In this document: piece after piece, positions 43,946-52,614 of the stretch | Position numbering within the stretch: position 1 is the stretch's first letter | Layout of the letters: the number at the start of each line of letters is the position of its first letter | Source of the DNA: Butyrivibrio sp. | GTDB lineage: Bacteria; Bacillota; Clostridia; Lachnospirales; Lachnospiraceae | Direction of reading: 5' to 3' | Assembly (NCBI GenBank): GCA_022486625.1 | Contig: JAKVKH010000001.1 | Span: 186,001-250,000, forward strand | DNA: 64,000 nt | Position numbers and translations under genes: made by a program | The notes under the pieces: model-generated | Seen by the model: the letters and a program-made list of their open reading frames with translations, nothing else | The model's database searches: none | Told to the model about the DNA's origin: nothing

Positions 43946-44045
43946 GCAATCTCTTTTAAATGCAGGTGCCATTGCAGTTCATTTCAATTATGCAGAGATT
44001 GCTCCGCAATCTCTTTTAAATGCAGGTGCCATTGCACCTGCATTT
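43946..44045. repeat. Two 31-bp direct repeats and a perfect 12-bp inverted repeat
   Basis: GCAATCTCTTTTAAATGCAG and the eleven bases that follow occur identically at 43946-43976 and 44006-44036, a 60-base period. The second copy runs into a perfect hairpin, 44018-44029 with 44034-44045 and a 4-base loop, next to the stop codon of the minus-strand nuclease gene. It resembles a small dispersed intergenic element. The short ORF across it simply translates the repeat and is not a credible gene. Confidence 0.7.
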
Positions 44046-44050
44046 AATAA

Positions 44051-45232
44051 TCAGAGCGATTCAAAAATGTGGGAGAGAACATGTACCGCATAAAGGCTCA
44101 TAGCGATGCGGCTTTTTTTGATGGCATCTGTCAGTTCGAAGTACAGTCCGGTATCTTTATATTCTTTTTTGAAAAAAGGAGTAAAGACAAGATCCCATTC
44201 ACGCAGAAACTGACCGGGTTTCCTGGTATAGCAGTCAGAAGCAGTTGCCTGTCTGCGATAGGAACGGTCTACGAACTGGGCAACACTTTTATGAATTGCC
44301 TGGTCTTCATCCGGCAGATAGTAATAATCCTTGTAATTTGAATAGAAATATTTCAGTTCATCTTCCAGAAGAGGGACGCGCAGCGTGCCTGTATCTTCAT
44401 TCAGTTGCAGATAGCAGCCGTCAAGATTACTTCCGATCGGAACAGGAAGCGGAGTTCTGAGAGAGAGTTTCATGAAAATTTCCTGTTTGCGTTCGCCCTG
44501 ATAATCATCATAGTAATTGGCCTGTACTTTCAGTGCACGGACAGGGAGATCCTGATCTTCATCCTGCGACAGCGCATTGCAGTCAATCTGCATGGGCGGC
44601 ATTTCCAGAATACTTCTGAAGAAATCGTGATAAGCCAGTACCGGGAGCAGGCAGAACATGCCACGGACATCATCTGCATTATGAAGTGTCAGCAGACGGA
44701 AAGTTTCTTCCCGGGGACAGGTGAGATAACTCTTGTAGATTTCAATCAGTTCACCGCCACTGTACAGATCCTCACGATCAATACCAAGAAAAAGTTCTAC
44801 GGTCTTTTGTTTACAATCAGGAAGGCCGAGAATACTTTTATAGGGAGCAATACGTTTATAGATATCAATGGAATCAAAATGATCAAATGGATAATCAAAT
44901 GTGTATTTATCACATTTGGCCTTGATATAGGGAAGATCAAAACGATTGCCGTTAAAGTGAATCAGTGTATGGAAAGAAGCCGCGAAGGACAGAAAAGTGG
45001 AGAGCAGCAGCTCTTCTTCGGTATCTTTTTCAGCGAACCACTGACGCAGCTGCCAGGTATTCTCACGGAAGAAAGCACATCCGATCAGGTACAGAGAGGA
45101 CGTGCGGGCACTGAGGCCGGTTGTTTCGATATCGACAAAGAGAATATCTTCGATATTTTCGGAAAGCATTTCCAGTGGATAGGGATGGTTGGAAGATTGA
45201 AGTGCATCTATGGTTTCATTGATTATTTTCAT
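44051..45232 (-). CDS. YprB-like ribonuclease H-fold exonuclease
   Basis: 393 residues. The RNase H-like/DEDD exonuclease core (about 25-210) shows FVDIETTGLSARTSSLYLIG with the first two acidic residues, LIHFNGNRFDLPYIKAKC with the middle Asp, and LLTLHNADDVRGMFCLLPVL with the last acidic group. This arrangement matches the YprB family of Firmicutes. The C-terminal 180 residues have no motif I recognise. The target nucleic acid is unknown. The start has only a weak GAG site. The gene is divergent from rnfC, and its stop codon abuts the repeat element. Confidence 0.85.
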   Translation of the reverse strand: MKIINETIDALQSSNHPYPLEMLSENIEDILFVDIETTGLSARTSSLYLIGCAFFRENTWQLRQWFAEKDTEEELLLSTFLSFAASFHTLIHFNGNRFDLPYIKAKCDKYTFDYPFDHFDSIDIYKRIAPYKSILGLPDCKQKTVELFLGIDREDLYSGGELIEIYKSYLTCPREETFRLLTLHNADDVRGMFCLLPVLAYHDFFRSILEMPPMQIDCNALSQDEDQDLPVRALKVQANYYDDYQGERKQEIFMKLSLRTPLPVPIGSNLDGCYLQLNEDTGTLRVPLLEDELKYFYSNYKDYYYLPDEDQAIHKSVAQFVDRSYRRQATASDCYTRKPGQFLREWDLVFTPFFKKEYKDTGLYFELTDAIKKSRIAMSLYAVHVLSHIFESL

Positions 45233-45488
45233 CGCATTATCACTCTTTTCTGTATACTGTTAATCTCTTACATATTAACATGATTTCTGCAGTGAGGGAA
45301 AGTGCGGAGTAAAAAAATCAGACAATAACAGTAAAATGTACAGAATAAACACAATTAAATCAAGAATTATATAGAACTTTAATGCTAAAAATAGTATTAT
45401 TAATGATATTGATGCCGTGTTCAGCAGCGGATCAGGCTGAGGACTGATGGACATGGGTTAACAAACCATTAGGAAAGAAGGGCAGGAA
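45233..45488. promoter_or_regulatory. Divergent promoter region of yprB-like gene and rnf operon
   Basis: A 256-base AT-rich gap between divergent genes. TATTAT at 45395-45400 is a possible -10 for rnfC, but no convincing -35 lies 16-18 bases upstream. No riboswitch-like structure was recognised. Confidence 0.3.
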
Positions 45489-46808
45489 ATGGCGAGACTA
45501 ACGTTTGTGGGGGGAATCCATCCTTACGAAGGTAAGGAACTGACAAAGGACAAGCCCATCAAGACAGTGTTGCCCAAGGGGGATCTTGTATATCCGGTTT
45601 CACAGCATATCGGAGCTCCCGCAACACCGATTGTGGCAGTGGGTGATCATGTTCTGACAGGACAGAAGATTGCAGAAGCTTCCGGATTTGTATCTGCACC
45701 GGTATATGCAACCGTTTCGGGGACAGTGAAGGCAATTGAGCCCAGAAGACTTGCAACCGGCGGGATGAGTAACAGCATTATTGTCGAAAACGATGAAAAA
45801 TATGAAGAAGTCGAGTGGCCGCAGGTAAAGTCGCTTGAAGAAATGACAGCAGAGGAAAAAGTTGCAGCTATCCGTGAGGCCGGTGTAGTCGGCATGGGCG
45901 GTGCAGGTTTTCCGACAGCGGTTAAAATGGCCCCAAAGGAACCGGAGAAAATTGAGTATGTCATTGCAAACTGTTCTGAATGTGAACCTTATCTGACTTC
46001 GGATTACAGACGTATGATTGAGGAACCGGAACTTGTTCTGAGCGGACTTCGAGTGGCTGTCAGTATTTTCCCGAATGCAAGAGGGATTCTGGCTGTTGAG
46101 GATAACAAGCCGGATGCGATTGCAAAGTTTAAGGAGCTGACAAAGGATGATCAGAATATCAGCGTGAAAACGCTGCAGACCAAATATCCGCAAGGAGCAG
46201 AGCGTATGCTGATTTATGCATGCACGGGCAGAAAGATTAATTCTTCCATGCTTCCGGCAGATGCAGGCTGTATCGTAGATAATGTGGATACGCTTTGCGC
46301 AATCAGCAGAGCAGTGGTTGAAGGTAAGCCGCTGATGGAGAGAATTGTAACCATTACCGGCGATGCGGTTGTGGATCCGTGTAACTATAAAGTCCGAATC
46401 GGTACCAATTACCGTGAATTGATTGATGATGCAGGTGGTTTTGTGTCAACTCCTGCCAAGATTATTTCCGGTGGTCCCATGATGGGATTTGCAGTATTTG
46501 ATCTGGATGTTCCGACGACGAAGACAGCATCGGCACTTACCTGCCTTTCAGAGGACGCAGTATCAGAGATGGCACCAAGTGCATGTATCAACTGCGGCAA
46601 ATGCATTGAAGTATGTCCGGGACAGATTGTGCCCAAAACACTCGCAGATGCAGTTGAGCATGGAGATGAAGCAACATTTTTGAAGGAATACGGGATGGAA
46701 TGCTGTGAGTGCGGCTGCTGCAGTTATATCTGTCCGGCAAGACGCCAGCTGACACAGCTCATCAAGGGGATGAGAAAGATTCAGCTTGCAAATAAGAAGA
46801 AAAAGTGA
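45489..46808 (+). CDS. rnfC: Rnf complex subunit C
   Basis: 439 residues. RnfC takes electrons from NADH or passes them to NAD in the ferredoxin:NAD oxidoreductase that pumps Na+ or H+. The N-terminal part has GGIHPYEGKELT; the flavin/NADH region has GMGGAGFPTAVKM (about 138-150); two [4Fe-4S] motifs close the protein, CINCGKCIEVCP (about 365-376) and CCECGCCSYICP (about 405-416). First gene of the rnfCDGEAB order used by Clostridia. The next gene begins 16 bases after the stop. Confidence 0.97.
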   Translation: MARLTFVGGIHPYEGKELTKDKPIKTVLPKGDLVYPVSQHIGAPATPIVAVGDHVLTGQKIAEASGFVSAPVYATVSGTVKAIEPRRLATGGMSNSIIVENDEKYEEVEWPQVKSLEEMTAEEKVAAIREAGVVGMGGAGFPTAVKMAPKEPEKIEYVIANCSECEPYLTSDYRRMIEEPELVLSGLRVAVSIFPNARGILAVEDNKPDAIAKFKELTKDDQNISVKTLQTKYPQGAERMLIYACTGRKINSSMLPADAGCIVDNVDTLCAISRAVVEGKPLMERIVTITGDAVVDPCNYKVRIGTNYRELIDDAGGFVSTPAKIISGGPMMGFAVFDLDVPTTKTASALTCLSEDAVSEMAPSACINCGKCIEVCPGQIVPKTLADAVEHGDEATFLKEYGMECCECGCCSYICPARRQLTQLIKGMRKIQLANKKKK

Positions 46809-46824
46809 GGAGGTCATTCAGGCG

Positions 46825-47763
46825 ATGAGTGATATGATGAAAGTGTCATCAAATCCGCATGTCAGAAGCAAAGTCACCACATCCAATATCATGATGTGGG
46901 TTGTGATATCACTGCTTCCGGCGGCAGGATACGGTGTCTACAATTTTGGGGTAGATGCACTGATCATTCTGCTGATATCTGTAGCGTCTACGGTACTGAC
47001 AGAACTGATCTATGAAAAATGTATGCATAAGCCTGTTACCATCGGTGATTATTCTGCAGTGGTAACAGGACTTTTACTGGGAATGAATCTGCCGTCCACA
47101 GTGCCGTGGTGGCTTCCGGTGATCGGCGGTGTTTTCGCCATTCTGGTTGTAAAAATGGTATTTGGCGGACTGGGACAGAACTTTATGAATCCTGCACTTG
47201 GCGCAAGATGTTTTCTGCTCATTTCGTTTCCGGCACTGATGACGAATTTTGTGACGGATACTTATACAGGAGCAACGCCACTGGCTGCGCTTAAAAACGG
47301 TGAGAGTGTAACCGTTATGGATATGATCATCGGACGTACCGGTGGTACAATCGGTGAGACATCCATGATTGCAATTGTGATTGGTGCATGTATTCTGATC
47401 ATGCTTGGAATCATTGATCTGAAGATTCCGGGAAGCTATATTGTTTCGTTTGTTATTTTCCTGTGTCTGTTCGGCGGACACGGAATTGATCCGGTTTATA
47501 TCTCAGCGCAGCTTGCAGGTGGCGGACTGATGCTGGGTGCATTCTTTATGGCAACAGATTATGTGACCAGCCCGATTACAAACAGAGGTAAATATATATA
47601 TGGTATTTTTCTGGGAGTAATGACGGGTATTTTCAGATGTTTCGGATCCTCTGCAGAAGGTGTTTCCTATGCAATTATTCTTGGAAATCTGCTGGTTCCG
47701 CTGATTGAACGATACACGATGCCCAGAGCGTTCGGTATCCGGAAGGAGGCGAAGAAGGCATGA
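46825..47763 (+). CDS. rnfD: Rnf complex subunit D
   Basis: 312 residues from ATG 46825, with GAGGAGG upstream; the TTG at 46786 lies inside rnfC. RnfD is an integral membrane subunit with about nine helices and covalently bound FMN. The FMN attachment motif is TGATPLA near residue 160 (S/T-GAT type), which the ApbE protein encoded at 50.6 kb should modify. HVRSKVTTSNIMM starts the protein and ATDYVTSPIT lies near the C-terminus. The stop overlaps rnfG by 4 bases. Confidence 0.96.
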   Translation: MSDMMKVSSNPHVRSKVTTSNIMMWVVISLLPAAGYGVYNFGVDALIILLISVASTVLTELIYEKCMHKPVTIGDYSAVVTGLLLGMNLPSTVPWWLPVIGGVFAILVVKMVFGGLGQNFMNPALGARCFLLISFPALMTNFVTDTYTGATPLAALKNGESVTVMDMIIGRTGGTIGETSMIAIVIGACILIMLGIIDLKIPGSYIVSFVIFLCLFGGHGIDPVYISAQLAGGGLMLGAFFMATDYVTSPITNRGKYIYGIFLGVMTGIFRCFGSSAEGVSYAIILGNLLVPLIERYTMPRAFGIRKEAKKA

Positions 47764-48377
47764 GTGAAACAAGGCAGATGGTCAAAAATGCAATGATCCT
47801 CTTTGTAATCACACTGGTAGCAGGAGTCCTCCTGGGAATTGTATACCAGGTAACAAAAGCTCCGATTGCCTATCAGGAGCAGCTGGCAGAGACAAAGGCA
47901 AATCAGGAAGTATTTCCGGATGCAGCTTCTTTTGAAGATATGGAGTTGGATGCCGCACAGGCTTCCAAAATTCTCGCAGGCGATACGGCATATGCAAAGG
48001 TAGAGATCAACAGCGTAAAGGCAGCAAAAGATTCATCGGGCAAGACACTCGGATATGTACTGCAGGTAACATCCGGCGGTTATGGCGATGATATTGTGTT
48101 TACCATGGGACTTACAGATGACGGAACGCTGAATGGAATTTCACTGATCTCCATCAATGAAACACCCGGACTTGGCATGAATGCACAGAAGGTTCTCGTT
48201 CCGCAGTTTAAGGGAGCGGCAACCGATAAGCTCTTTGAAGTGACCAAGACAGATGCGACATCAGATAATCAGATCGAGGCCATTTCCGGTGCCACGATTA
48301 CTTCGAAAGCAGTAACCAACGGTGTTAATGCCGGTGTGTTATACTTCCAGAATGTTTTGAAAGGAGCACAGTCATGA
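47760..48377 (+). CDS. rnfG: Rnf complex subunit G
   Basis: 205 residues with one N-terminal membrane helix (AMILFVITLVAGVLLGIVYQ) and an extracytoplasmic FMN_bind domain. The covalent FMN site is the Thr in SGATITSKAV near residue 180. It relays electrons through the complex. ATGA overlaps join it to rnfD before and rnfE after. GYGDDIVFTMGL and ETPGLGMNAQ are the family's conserved segments. Confidence 0.96.
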   Translation: MSETRQMVKNAMILFVITLVAGVLLGIVYQVTKAPIAYQEQLAETKANQEVFPDAASFEDMELDAAQASKILAGDTAYAKVEINSVKAAKDSSGKTLGYVLQVTSGGYGDDIVFTMGLTDDGTLNGISLISINETPGLGMNAQKVLVPQFKGAATDKLFEVTKTDATSDNQIEAISGATITSKAVTNGVNAGVLYFQNVLKGAQS

Positions 48378-49147
48378 GCGGAGAAAAGAAAAAAGGCGCT
48401 TTGGGGCTTAAGATGGATTCCCCGATGGAGCGTGTTTTCAACGGCCTGATTGTTGAAAATCCTACGCTTGTTCTTATGATCGGTATGTGTCCGACACTTG
48501 CAGTTACCACATCAGCCATCAACGGCATTACCATGGGACTTGCAACAACTTTTGTACTGGCACTGAGTAATGCGGTAATTGCACTTCTTCATAAGATTAT
48601 TCCGGATACAGTACGTATTCCGGCGTTTATTGTTGTCATTGCATCGTTTGTTACTGTGGTGCAGCTTCTTCTTGAAGCGTATATGCCTTCTCTGAACGAT
48701 GCACTCGGCGTATATATTCCTCTGATTGTCGTAAACTGCATTATCTTCGGAAGAGCTGAGGCGTATGCATCAAAGCATGCCGTTGTGCCGTCTTTCTTTG
48801 ATGGAATCGGTATGGGGCTTGGCTTTACCTGTGCAATTACCTGCATCGGACTTCTTCGTGAAATCATCGGAAGCGGAACAGCTTTCAGTGTACAGATTCT
48901 CGGAGAAGGAACAGTTGTTCCCGGAGCAGTCGGAAAGTTTCTGTCCATGTATCAGCCGGTAAGAATCTTCGTTATGCAGGCCGGTGCGTTTTTTGTTCTG
49001 GCATGTCTGATCGCTACCATGAACCGGATCAAGAGAAATATGGCAGCAAAGGGCAAGGATACCTCCAAGTTTGGTGTCGGCGGATGCTGCACGGTAAATG
49101 ATGCAGGGAAGCCGGTAAAAGTAAAGCATGAGAAGGAGGCAGACTGA
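48374..49147 (+). CDS. rnfE: Rnf complex subunit E
   Basis: 257 residues with six membrane helices; the conserved NPTLVLMIGMCPTLAVTTSA opens the first helix, and CIIFGRAEAYASKH and DGIGMGLGFTCAIT follow. RnfE pairs with RnfA to form the ion-translocating core. The C-terminal tail of about 45 residues (GCCTVNDAGKPVKVKHEKEA) is hydrophilic. It overlaps rnfG by 4 bases and rnfA by 1 base. Confidence 0.96.
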   Translation: MSGEKKKGALGLKMDSPMERVFNGLIVENPTLVLMIGMCPTLAVTTSAINGITMGLATTFVLALSNAVIALLHKIIPDTVRIPAFIVVIASFVTVVQLLLEAYMPSLNDALGVYIPLIVVNCIIFGRAEAYASKHAVVPSFFDGIGMGLGFTCAITCIGLLREIIGSGTAFSVQILGEGTVVPGAVGKFLSMYQPVRIFVMQAGAFFVLACLIATMNRIKRNMAAKGKDTSKFGVGGCCTVNDAGKPVKVKHEKEAD

Positions 49148-49731
49148 TGAAGACGATTGCTGAGTTATTAACGATTCTGGTAACCTCCTCGTTGATTAAC
49201 AACGTGGTGCTCAGCCAGTTCCTGGGACTGTGTCCGTTCCTGGGAGTTTCCAAGAAAACAGATACGGCGCTTGGCATGGGCCTTGCCCTGACATTCGTCA
49301 TTACCCTTTCCTCTGCAGTATGCGGTCTGATCTATAAGTTCATTCTGATTCCATTGGATCTTGCCTATCTGCAGACGATTGTATTCATTCTGATCATTGC
49401 CATGCTCGTACAGTTTGTGGAAATGGTACTCAAGAAATACATGGTATCTCTTTATAAGGCACTGGGCGTGTATCTGCCTCTGATTACCACCAACTGCGCG
49501 GTTCTGGGTGTTGCACTCCTGAATGTACAGAATGACTACAATATCGTACAGGGCATTGTAAACGGTTTTGCAACGGCAATCGGCTTTACGATCTCCATTG
49601 TGATTCTGGCAGGAATCCGTGAAAAAATGTATTACAATGACGTTCCGGAGTCCTTCAAGGGAATGCCGATTGTGCTGATTACGGCAGGACTTATGGCCAT
49701 TGCGTTCACCGGTTTTTCCGGCCTTCGCTGA
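49147..49731 (+). CDS. rnfA: Rnf complex subunit A
   Basis: 194 residues, six membrane helices. SSLINNVVLSQFLGLCPFLG near the N-terminus and LPLITTNCAVLG in the middle are the conserved half-helix motifs, with cysteines thought to hold an Fe-S cluster between RnfA and RnfE. It is the most conserved Rnf subunit. It starts at the last base of the rnfE stop codon and is followed 30 bases later by rnfB. Confidence 0.97.
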   Translation: MKTIAELLTILVTSSLINNVVLSQFLGLCPFLGVSKKTDTALGMGLALTFVITLSSAVCGLIYKFILIPLDLAYLQTIVFILIIAMLVQFVEMVLKKYMVSLYKALGVYLPLITTNCAVLGVALLNVQNDYNIVQGIVNGFATAIGFTISIVILAGIREKMYYNDVPESFKGMPIVLITAGLMAIAFTGFSGLR

Positions 49732-49761
49732 TTCCAGAAAAATATAAGGAGAAAATAGATT

Positions 49762-50559
49762 ATGATTAGTGGCGTTTTGATTGCAACGGCAATTGTTGCC
49801 GGCATCGGAATCCTGATCGGTCTGATCCTGGGGATTGCGGCGATAAGGCTTCATGTAGATGTGGATGAAAAGGAGCAGGCGGTTCTGGAAGCACTTCCCG
49901 GAAACAATTGCGGCGGCTGCGGATATCCGGGATGTTCCGGGTGCGCGGCAGCAATTGCAAAGGGGCAGGCTCCGGTAAATCAGTGCCCTGTAGGCGGTGC
50001 ACCGGTTGCTGAGGTCATTTCAGAAATTATGGGAGTTGCAGCAGGAACACAGGAAAAGATGGTGGCATATGTACACTGTGGCGGCGATTGTGATAAGGCA
50101 GCGGTTTCATATGATTATGCAGGTGCATCGGATTGCCGTCTGATGAATCAGGCACCGGGTAACGGCCCCAAAACCTGTACCTATGGATGTCTTGGTGGTG
50201 GCAGCTGCGTGAGCGTTTGCCAGTTTGATGCGATTCATGTGGTAAACGGCATTGCAGTTGTGGATAAGGATGCCTGCAAAGCCTGCAAAAAGTGCATAAA
50301 CATCTGTCCCCGTCACCTGATCGACCTGGTTCCTTACAGTGCGACAGAAGTGGTTACCTGCAAGTCACAGGATAAGGGCGCAGACGTTAACAAATATTGC
50401 AAGGTCGGCTGTATTGCCTGCCATATCTGTGAGAAGAACTGCCCGTCAGGTGCAATTACAGTAGAGAACAATGTGGCACATATTGATCAGGAAAAGTGCA
50501 CGCATTGCGGTACCTGCGCAGAGAAATGCCCGAAGAAGGCAATTCGGGTTGTAGGATAA
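49762..50559 (+). CDS. rnfB: Rnf complex subunit B
   Basis: 265 residues. One N-terminal membrane helix (GVLIATAIVAGIGILIGLIL) is followed by the Fe-S domain LPGNNCGGCGYPGC, with the cysteine spacing of RnfB, then several ferredoxin clusters: CKACKKCINICP, CIACHICEKNCP and CTHCGTCAEKCP. It accepts electrons from reduced ferredoxin. SD AGGAGAA. It ends the operon and faces apbE across a bidirectional terminator. Confidence 0.97.
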   Translation: MISGVLIATAIVAGIGILIGLILGIAAIRLHVDVDEKEQAVLEALPGNNCGGCGYPGCSGCAAAIAKGQAPVNQCPVGGAPVAEVISEIMGVAAGTQEKMVAYVHCGGDCDKAAVSYDYAGASDCRLMNQAPGNGPKTCTYGCLGGGSCVSVCQFDAIHVVNGIAVVDKDACKACKKCINICPRHLIDLVPYSATEVVTCKSQDKGADVNKYCKVGCIACHICEKNCPSGAITVENNVAHIDQEKCTHCGTCAEKCPKKAIRVVG

Positions 50560-50575
50560 GATAAATAAGATGACA

Positions 50576-50617
50576 AAAAGAGATCCGATCAGCCGGAAGG
50601 CAGGTCGGATCTCTTTT
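50576..50617. terminator. Bidirectional terminator between rnfB and apbE
   Basis: A 14-bp stem (50576-50589 with 50604-50617, one G.U pair) with AAAA/TTTT ends. It serves both the rnf operon and the convergent apbE gene. Confidence 0.88.
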
Positions 50618-51605
50618 ACTGTGGAAATCCGCTTGAGTAATGCAGCTGATCATCGTCTGTAATGAATACGGCTTCGGTGTCCGGAAGGGACTCAATCAGC
50701 TTCATGCCCTCGTCCAGACCCAGTACGAAACAGGTAGTGGACAGGCCGTCTCCGTCAACGGAGAGTTTTGACAGTATGGTAACGCCCAGCAGGTGGTTTT
50801 CTACAGGGTATCCGGTAGAAGGGTCGAGGATGTGGTGATATTTTTTGCCATCCTGCTCAAAATAGCGTTCATAGGTGCCAGAGGAGACAATGGACAGGTC
50901 AGATGCGGAAACGGTTGTGATATAGGTACTGTTATCCGCGAACGGTTTCTGAATGCCAATGGTAAATTCTTCGTGATCCGGCTTTGATCCGACGAGCAGC
51001 ACATTGCCGCCCAGGTTGATGATGGCGCTTTTCACCCCCTGTTTCTGCAGGTAGGATTTTATCTGATCCGCAATATATCCCTTTGCGATGGCGCCGAGAT
51101 CAATCTGCGTGTCCGGATCTTTCAGGGTAACGGTATTTCCGGAGAGCTCTATATTCTGATATCCGACATGGGTAAGAGCCGATGAGATGTCAGATGCCGC
51201 GGGAACCGGCCCCGGAGTCTGACCGTTAAAGTTCCACAGACTGCTGACGCCGCCAAGTGTGGGATCAAAGCGTCCGCCGGAAAGCCGGGCGTAGTACAGT
51301 GCTTTCTGCAGAAGATCCGCGGTATCGGAGTCCACGGTAACCGGCTTACCTTTCGCGTGGTTGACATTCCAGATGTCGCTCCCTTCCTTCTGCGCGGAGA
51401 GCAGCTGATCATAATGGGAGGCCATTTTCATACAGCCGTCGAGAATCGTTTCGTTCTCAGAATCATAAATGGCAATGGAGATGACGGTGTCAAAGTAAAA
51501 GCCTGTTCTGGAAATCGGGCCGGATTTTTTTACTGTACAGCCGGAAAAAAGTGCAGCAGTAAGGAAAAGAATAACAGGGATAAAAATGAAATGTTTTTTG
51601 TTCAT
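50616..51605 (-). CDS. apbE: FAD:protein FMN transferase lipoprotein
   Basis: 329 residues. Signal peptide with lipobox (MNKKHFIFIPVILFLTAALF, then SGC). ApbE uses FAD to attach FMN to Thr in S/T-GAT motifs of membrane proteins, outside the cell membrane. Family motifs are RTGFYFDTVISIAIYD, WNVNHAKGKPV, GRFDPTLGGV, DLGAIAKGYIAD, INLGGNVLLVGSKP and YHHILDPSTGYPV. RnfD and RnfG, encoded by the facing operon, are the obvious targets. It overlaps the AP2-domain gene by 4 bases. Confidence 0.95.
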   Translation of the reverse strand: MNKKHFIFIPVILFLTAALFSGCTVKKSGPISRTGFYFDTVISIAIYDSENETILDGCMKMASHYDQLLSAQKEGSDIWNVNHAKGKPVTVDSDTADLLQKALYYARLSGGRFDPTLGGVSSLWNFNGQTPGPVPAASDISSALTHVGYQNIELSGNTVTLKDPDTQIDLGAIAKGYIADQIKSYLQKQGVKSAIINLGGNVLLVGSKPDHEEFTIGIQKPFADNSTYITTVSASDLSIVSSGTYERYFEQDGKKYHHILDPSTGYPVENHLLGVTILSKLSVDGDGLSTTCFVLGLDEGMKLIESLPDTEAVFITDDDQLHYSSGFPQ

Positions 51606-52420
51606 GACGGGTCCTTTTCATGGAATTTCAGTGTGTAGATCTTTGGAGAGATGGAAACCTTCGTATAAATATCCGCATAGGCGGAGGCAGAAAGGCGTTC
51701 AAGGTAGTTCTGGGCATAGGCACGCGGAGAGCCGTTTCGCTTTAAAATATCTGCAGCCTTATTATAGGCAACGGCAGCTTCCTGCTCCGAGTCATAGGCG
51801 CCGATAACAAAGTCGCCTTTTACATGGATGACTGCCTTATAACGCATAAAACCATGATCGGCAAACTGCCGCACGCCCCGGTAACGGTTTAATATGATAA
51901 TGTTCTCATAACGAAGGTCGGTCGGATCTCCGTTGGCAAAGTGGTAATCTCTTCCTGCAACGGCATAGCTCTGTATACCGTAGCGATTCATGATGTTGAT
52001 CTGACTGCCATAGTCTGCAACGAACAGATGGGAACCGCGTTGCATGATTTTATGGGAAGTGTAGTAGAACAGGTCATCAATATCAAATTTCAGAACGGTT
52101 TTCGGAGACAGATAATATAGAAAATATCTTTTTTCCAGATAGACCGGAGTCGGCAGGTAAATCCCCTTATCACGGAAATTGAAGAGAATGACGCATTTAT
52201 CAAAGGCAAGTGCGTCGTTCTTTTTCCATCGGTGCAGATTCCATTCAGGGTGCTGCAATACTCTGCCGGCATACAGATAGGCTCTGTGGGCAGCGGAAGC
52301 GGTGGGGAAGGACCCAAGTGCGATATGCTTCTGATGGAAGGTGATGGAAGATCGATAAGAGGCAGTTCCATCTGATAAAGCGGTCTGGTACACGCCGGGA
52401 TATTTTTTCTGGTCTTTCAT
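51602..52420 (-). CDS. Tandem AP2-domain protein with an HNH-like remnant
   Basis: 272 residues. Two AP2-type DNA-binding domains, about 7-55 (YPGVYQTALSDGTASYRSSI) and 179-227 (YRGVRQFADHGFMRYKAVIH), flank a central region. The segment GRDYHFANGDPTDLRYENII (about 156-175) recalls the DG-N-x2-N-R-x2-NL part of HNH homing endonucleases of the HNH-AP2 type, but the paired catalytic histidines are not evident. It may be a domesticated endonuclease used as a DNA-binding protein. SD AGGAG. It overlaps apbE by 4 bases and is divergent from thrC across an inverted repeat. Confidence 0.7.
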   Translation of the reverse strand: MKDQKKYPGVYQTALSDGTASYRSSITFHQKHIALGSFPTASAAHRAYLYAGRVLQHPEWNLHRWKKNDALAFDKCVILFNFRDKGIYLPTPVYLEKRYFLYYLSPKTVLKFDIDDLFYYTSHKIMQRGSHLFVADYGSQINIMNRYGIQSYAVAGRDYHFANGDPTDLRYENIIILNRYRGVRQFADHGFMRYKAVIHVKGDFVIGAYDSEQEAAVAYNKAADILKRNGSPRAYAQNYLERLSASAYADIYTKVSISPKIYTLKFHEKDPS

Positions 52421-52462
52421 ATAAGCTCCTGCTGTTTTGAGATGCTGAATTAATGCATCATC

Positions 52463-52513
52463 ATAACATAAAATTAATTTTGTCCGGTTTCTTATGAAGT
52501 AATTTTATGTTAT
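52463..52513. promoter_or_regulatory. Spaced 13-bp inverted repeat in the divergent AP2/thrC promoter region
   Basis: ATAACATAAAATT (52463-52475) and its exact complement AATTTTATGTTAT (52501-52513) are 25 bases apart. A -10-like TATACT at 52511-52516 points to thrC and TATGAT-like bases on the minus strand point to the AP2 gene. The repeat could bind a regulator that covers both promoters. Confidence 0.5.
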
Positions 52514-52614
52514 ACTTCTAAACTATAGATTAATCTGATCATGTATCTGCTATTATTTTAACAGGGCAGGAACCAGTTGAAAAGAGCAGCCAGTATAAAG
52601 GAGAAGATTGAAGA

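Noticed and set aside
43946..44036. Two identical 31-bp repeats as a possible CRISPR array
   Set aside because: Only two copies, a 29-base gap, no cas genes and a hairpin that extends outside the repeat; better seen as a small intergenic element.
43881..44093. Short plus-strand ORF with a repeated QSLLNAGAIA
   Set aside because: The peptide repeat only mirrors the DNA repeat, the ORF spans a strong terminator and has no ribosome site.
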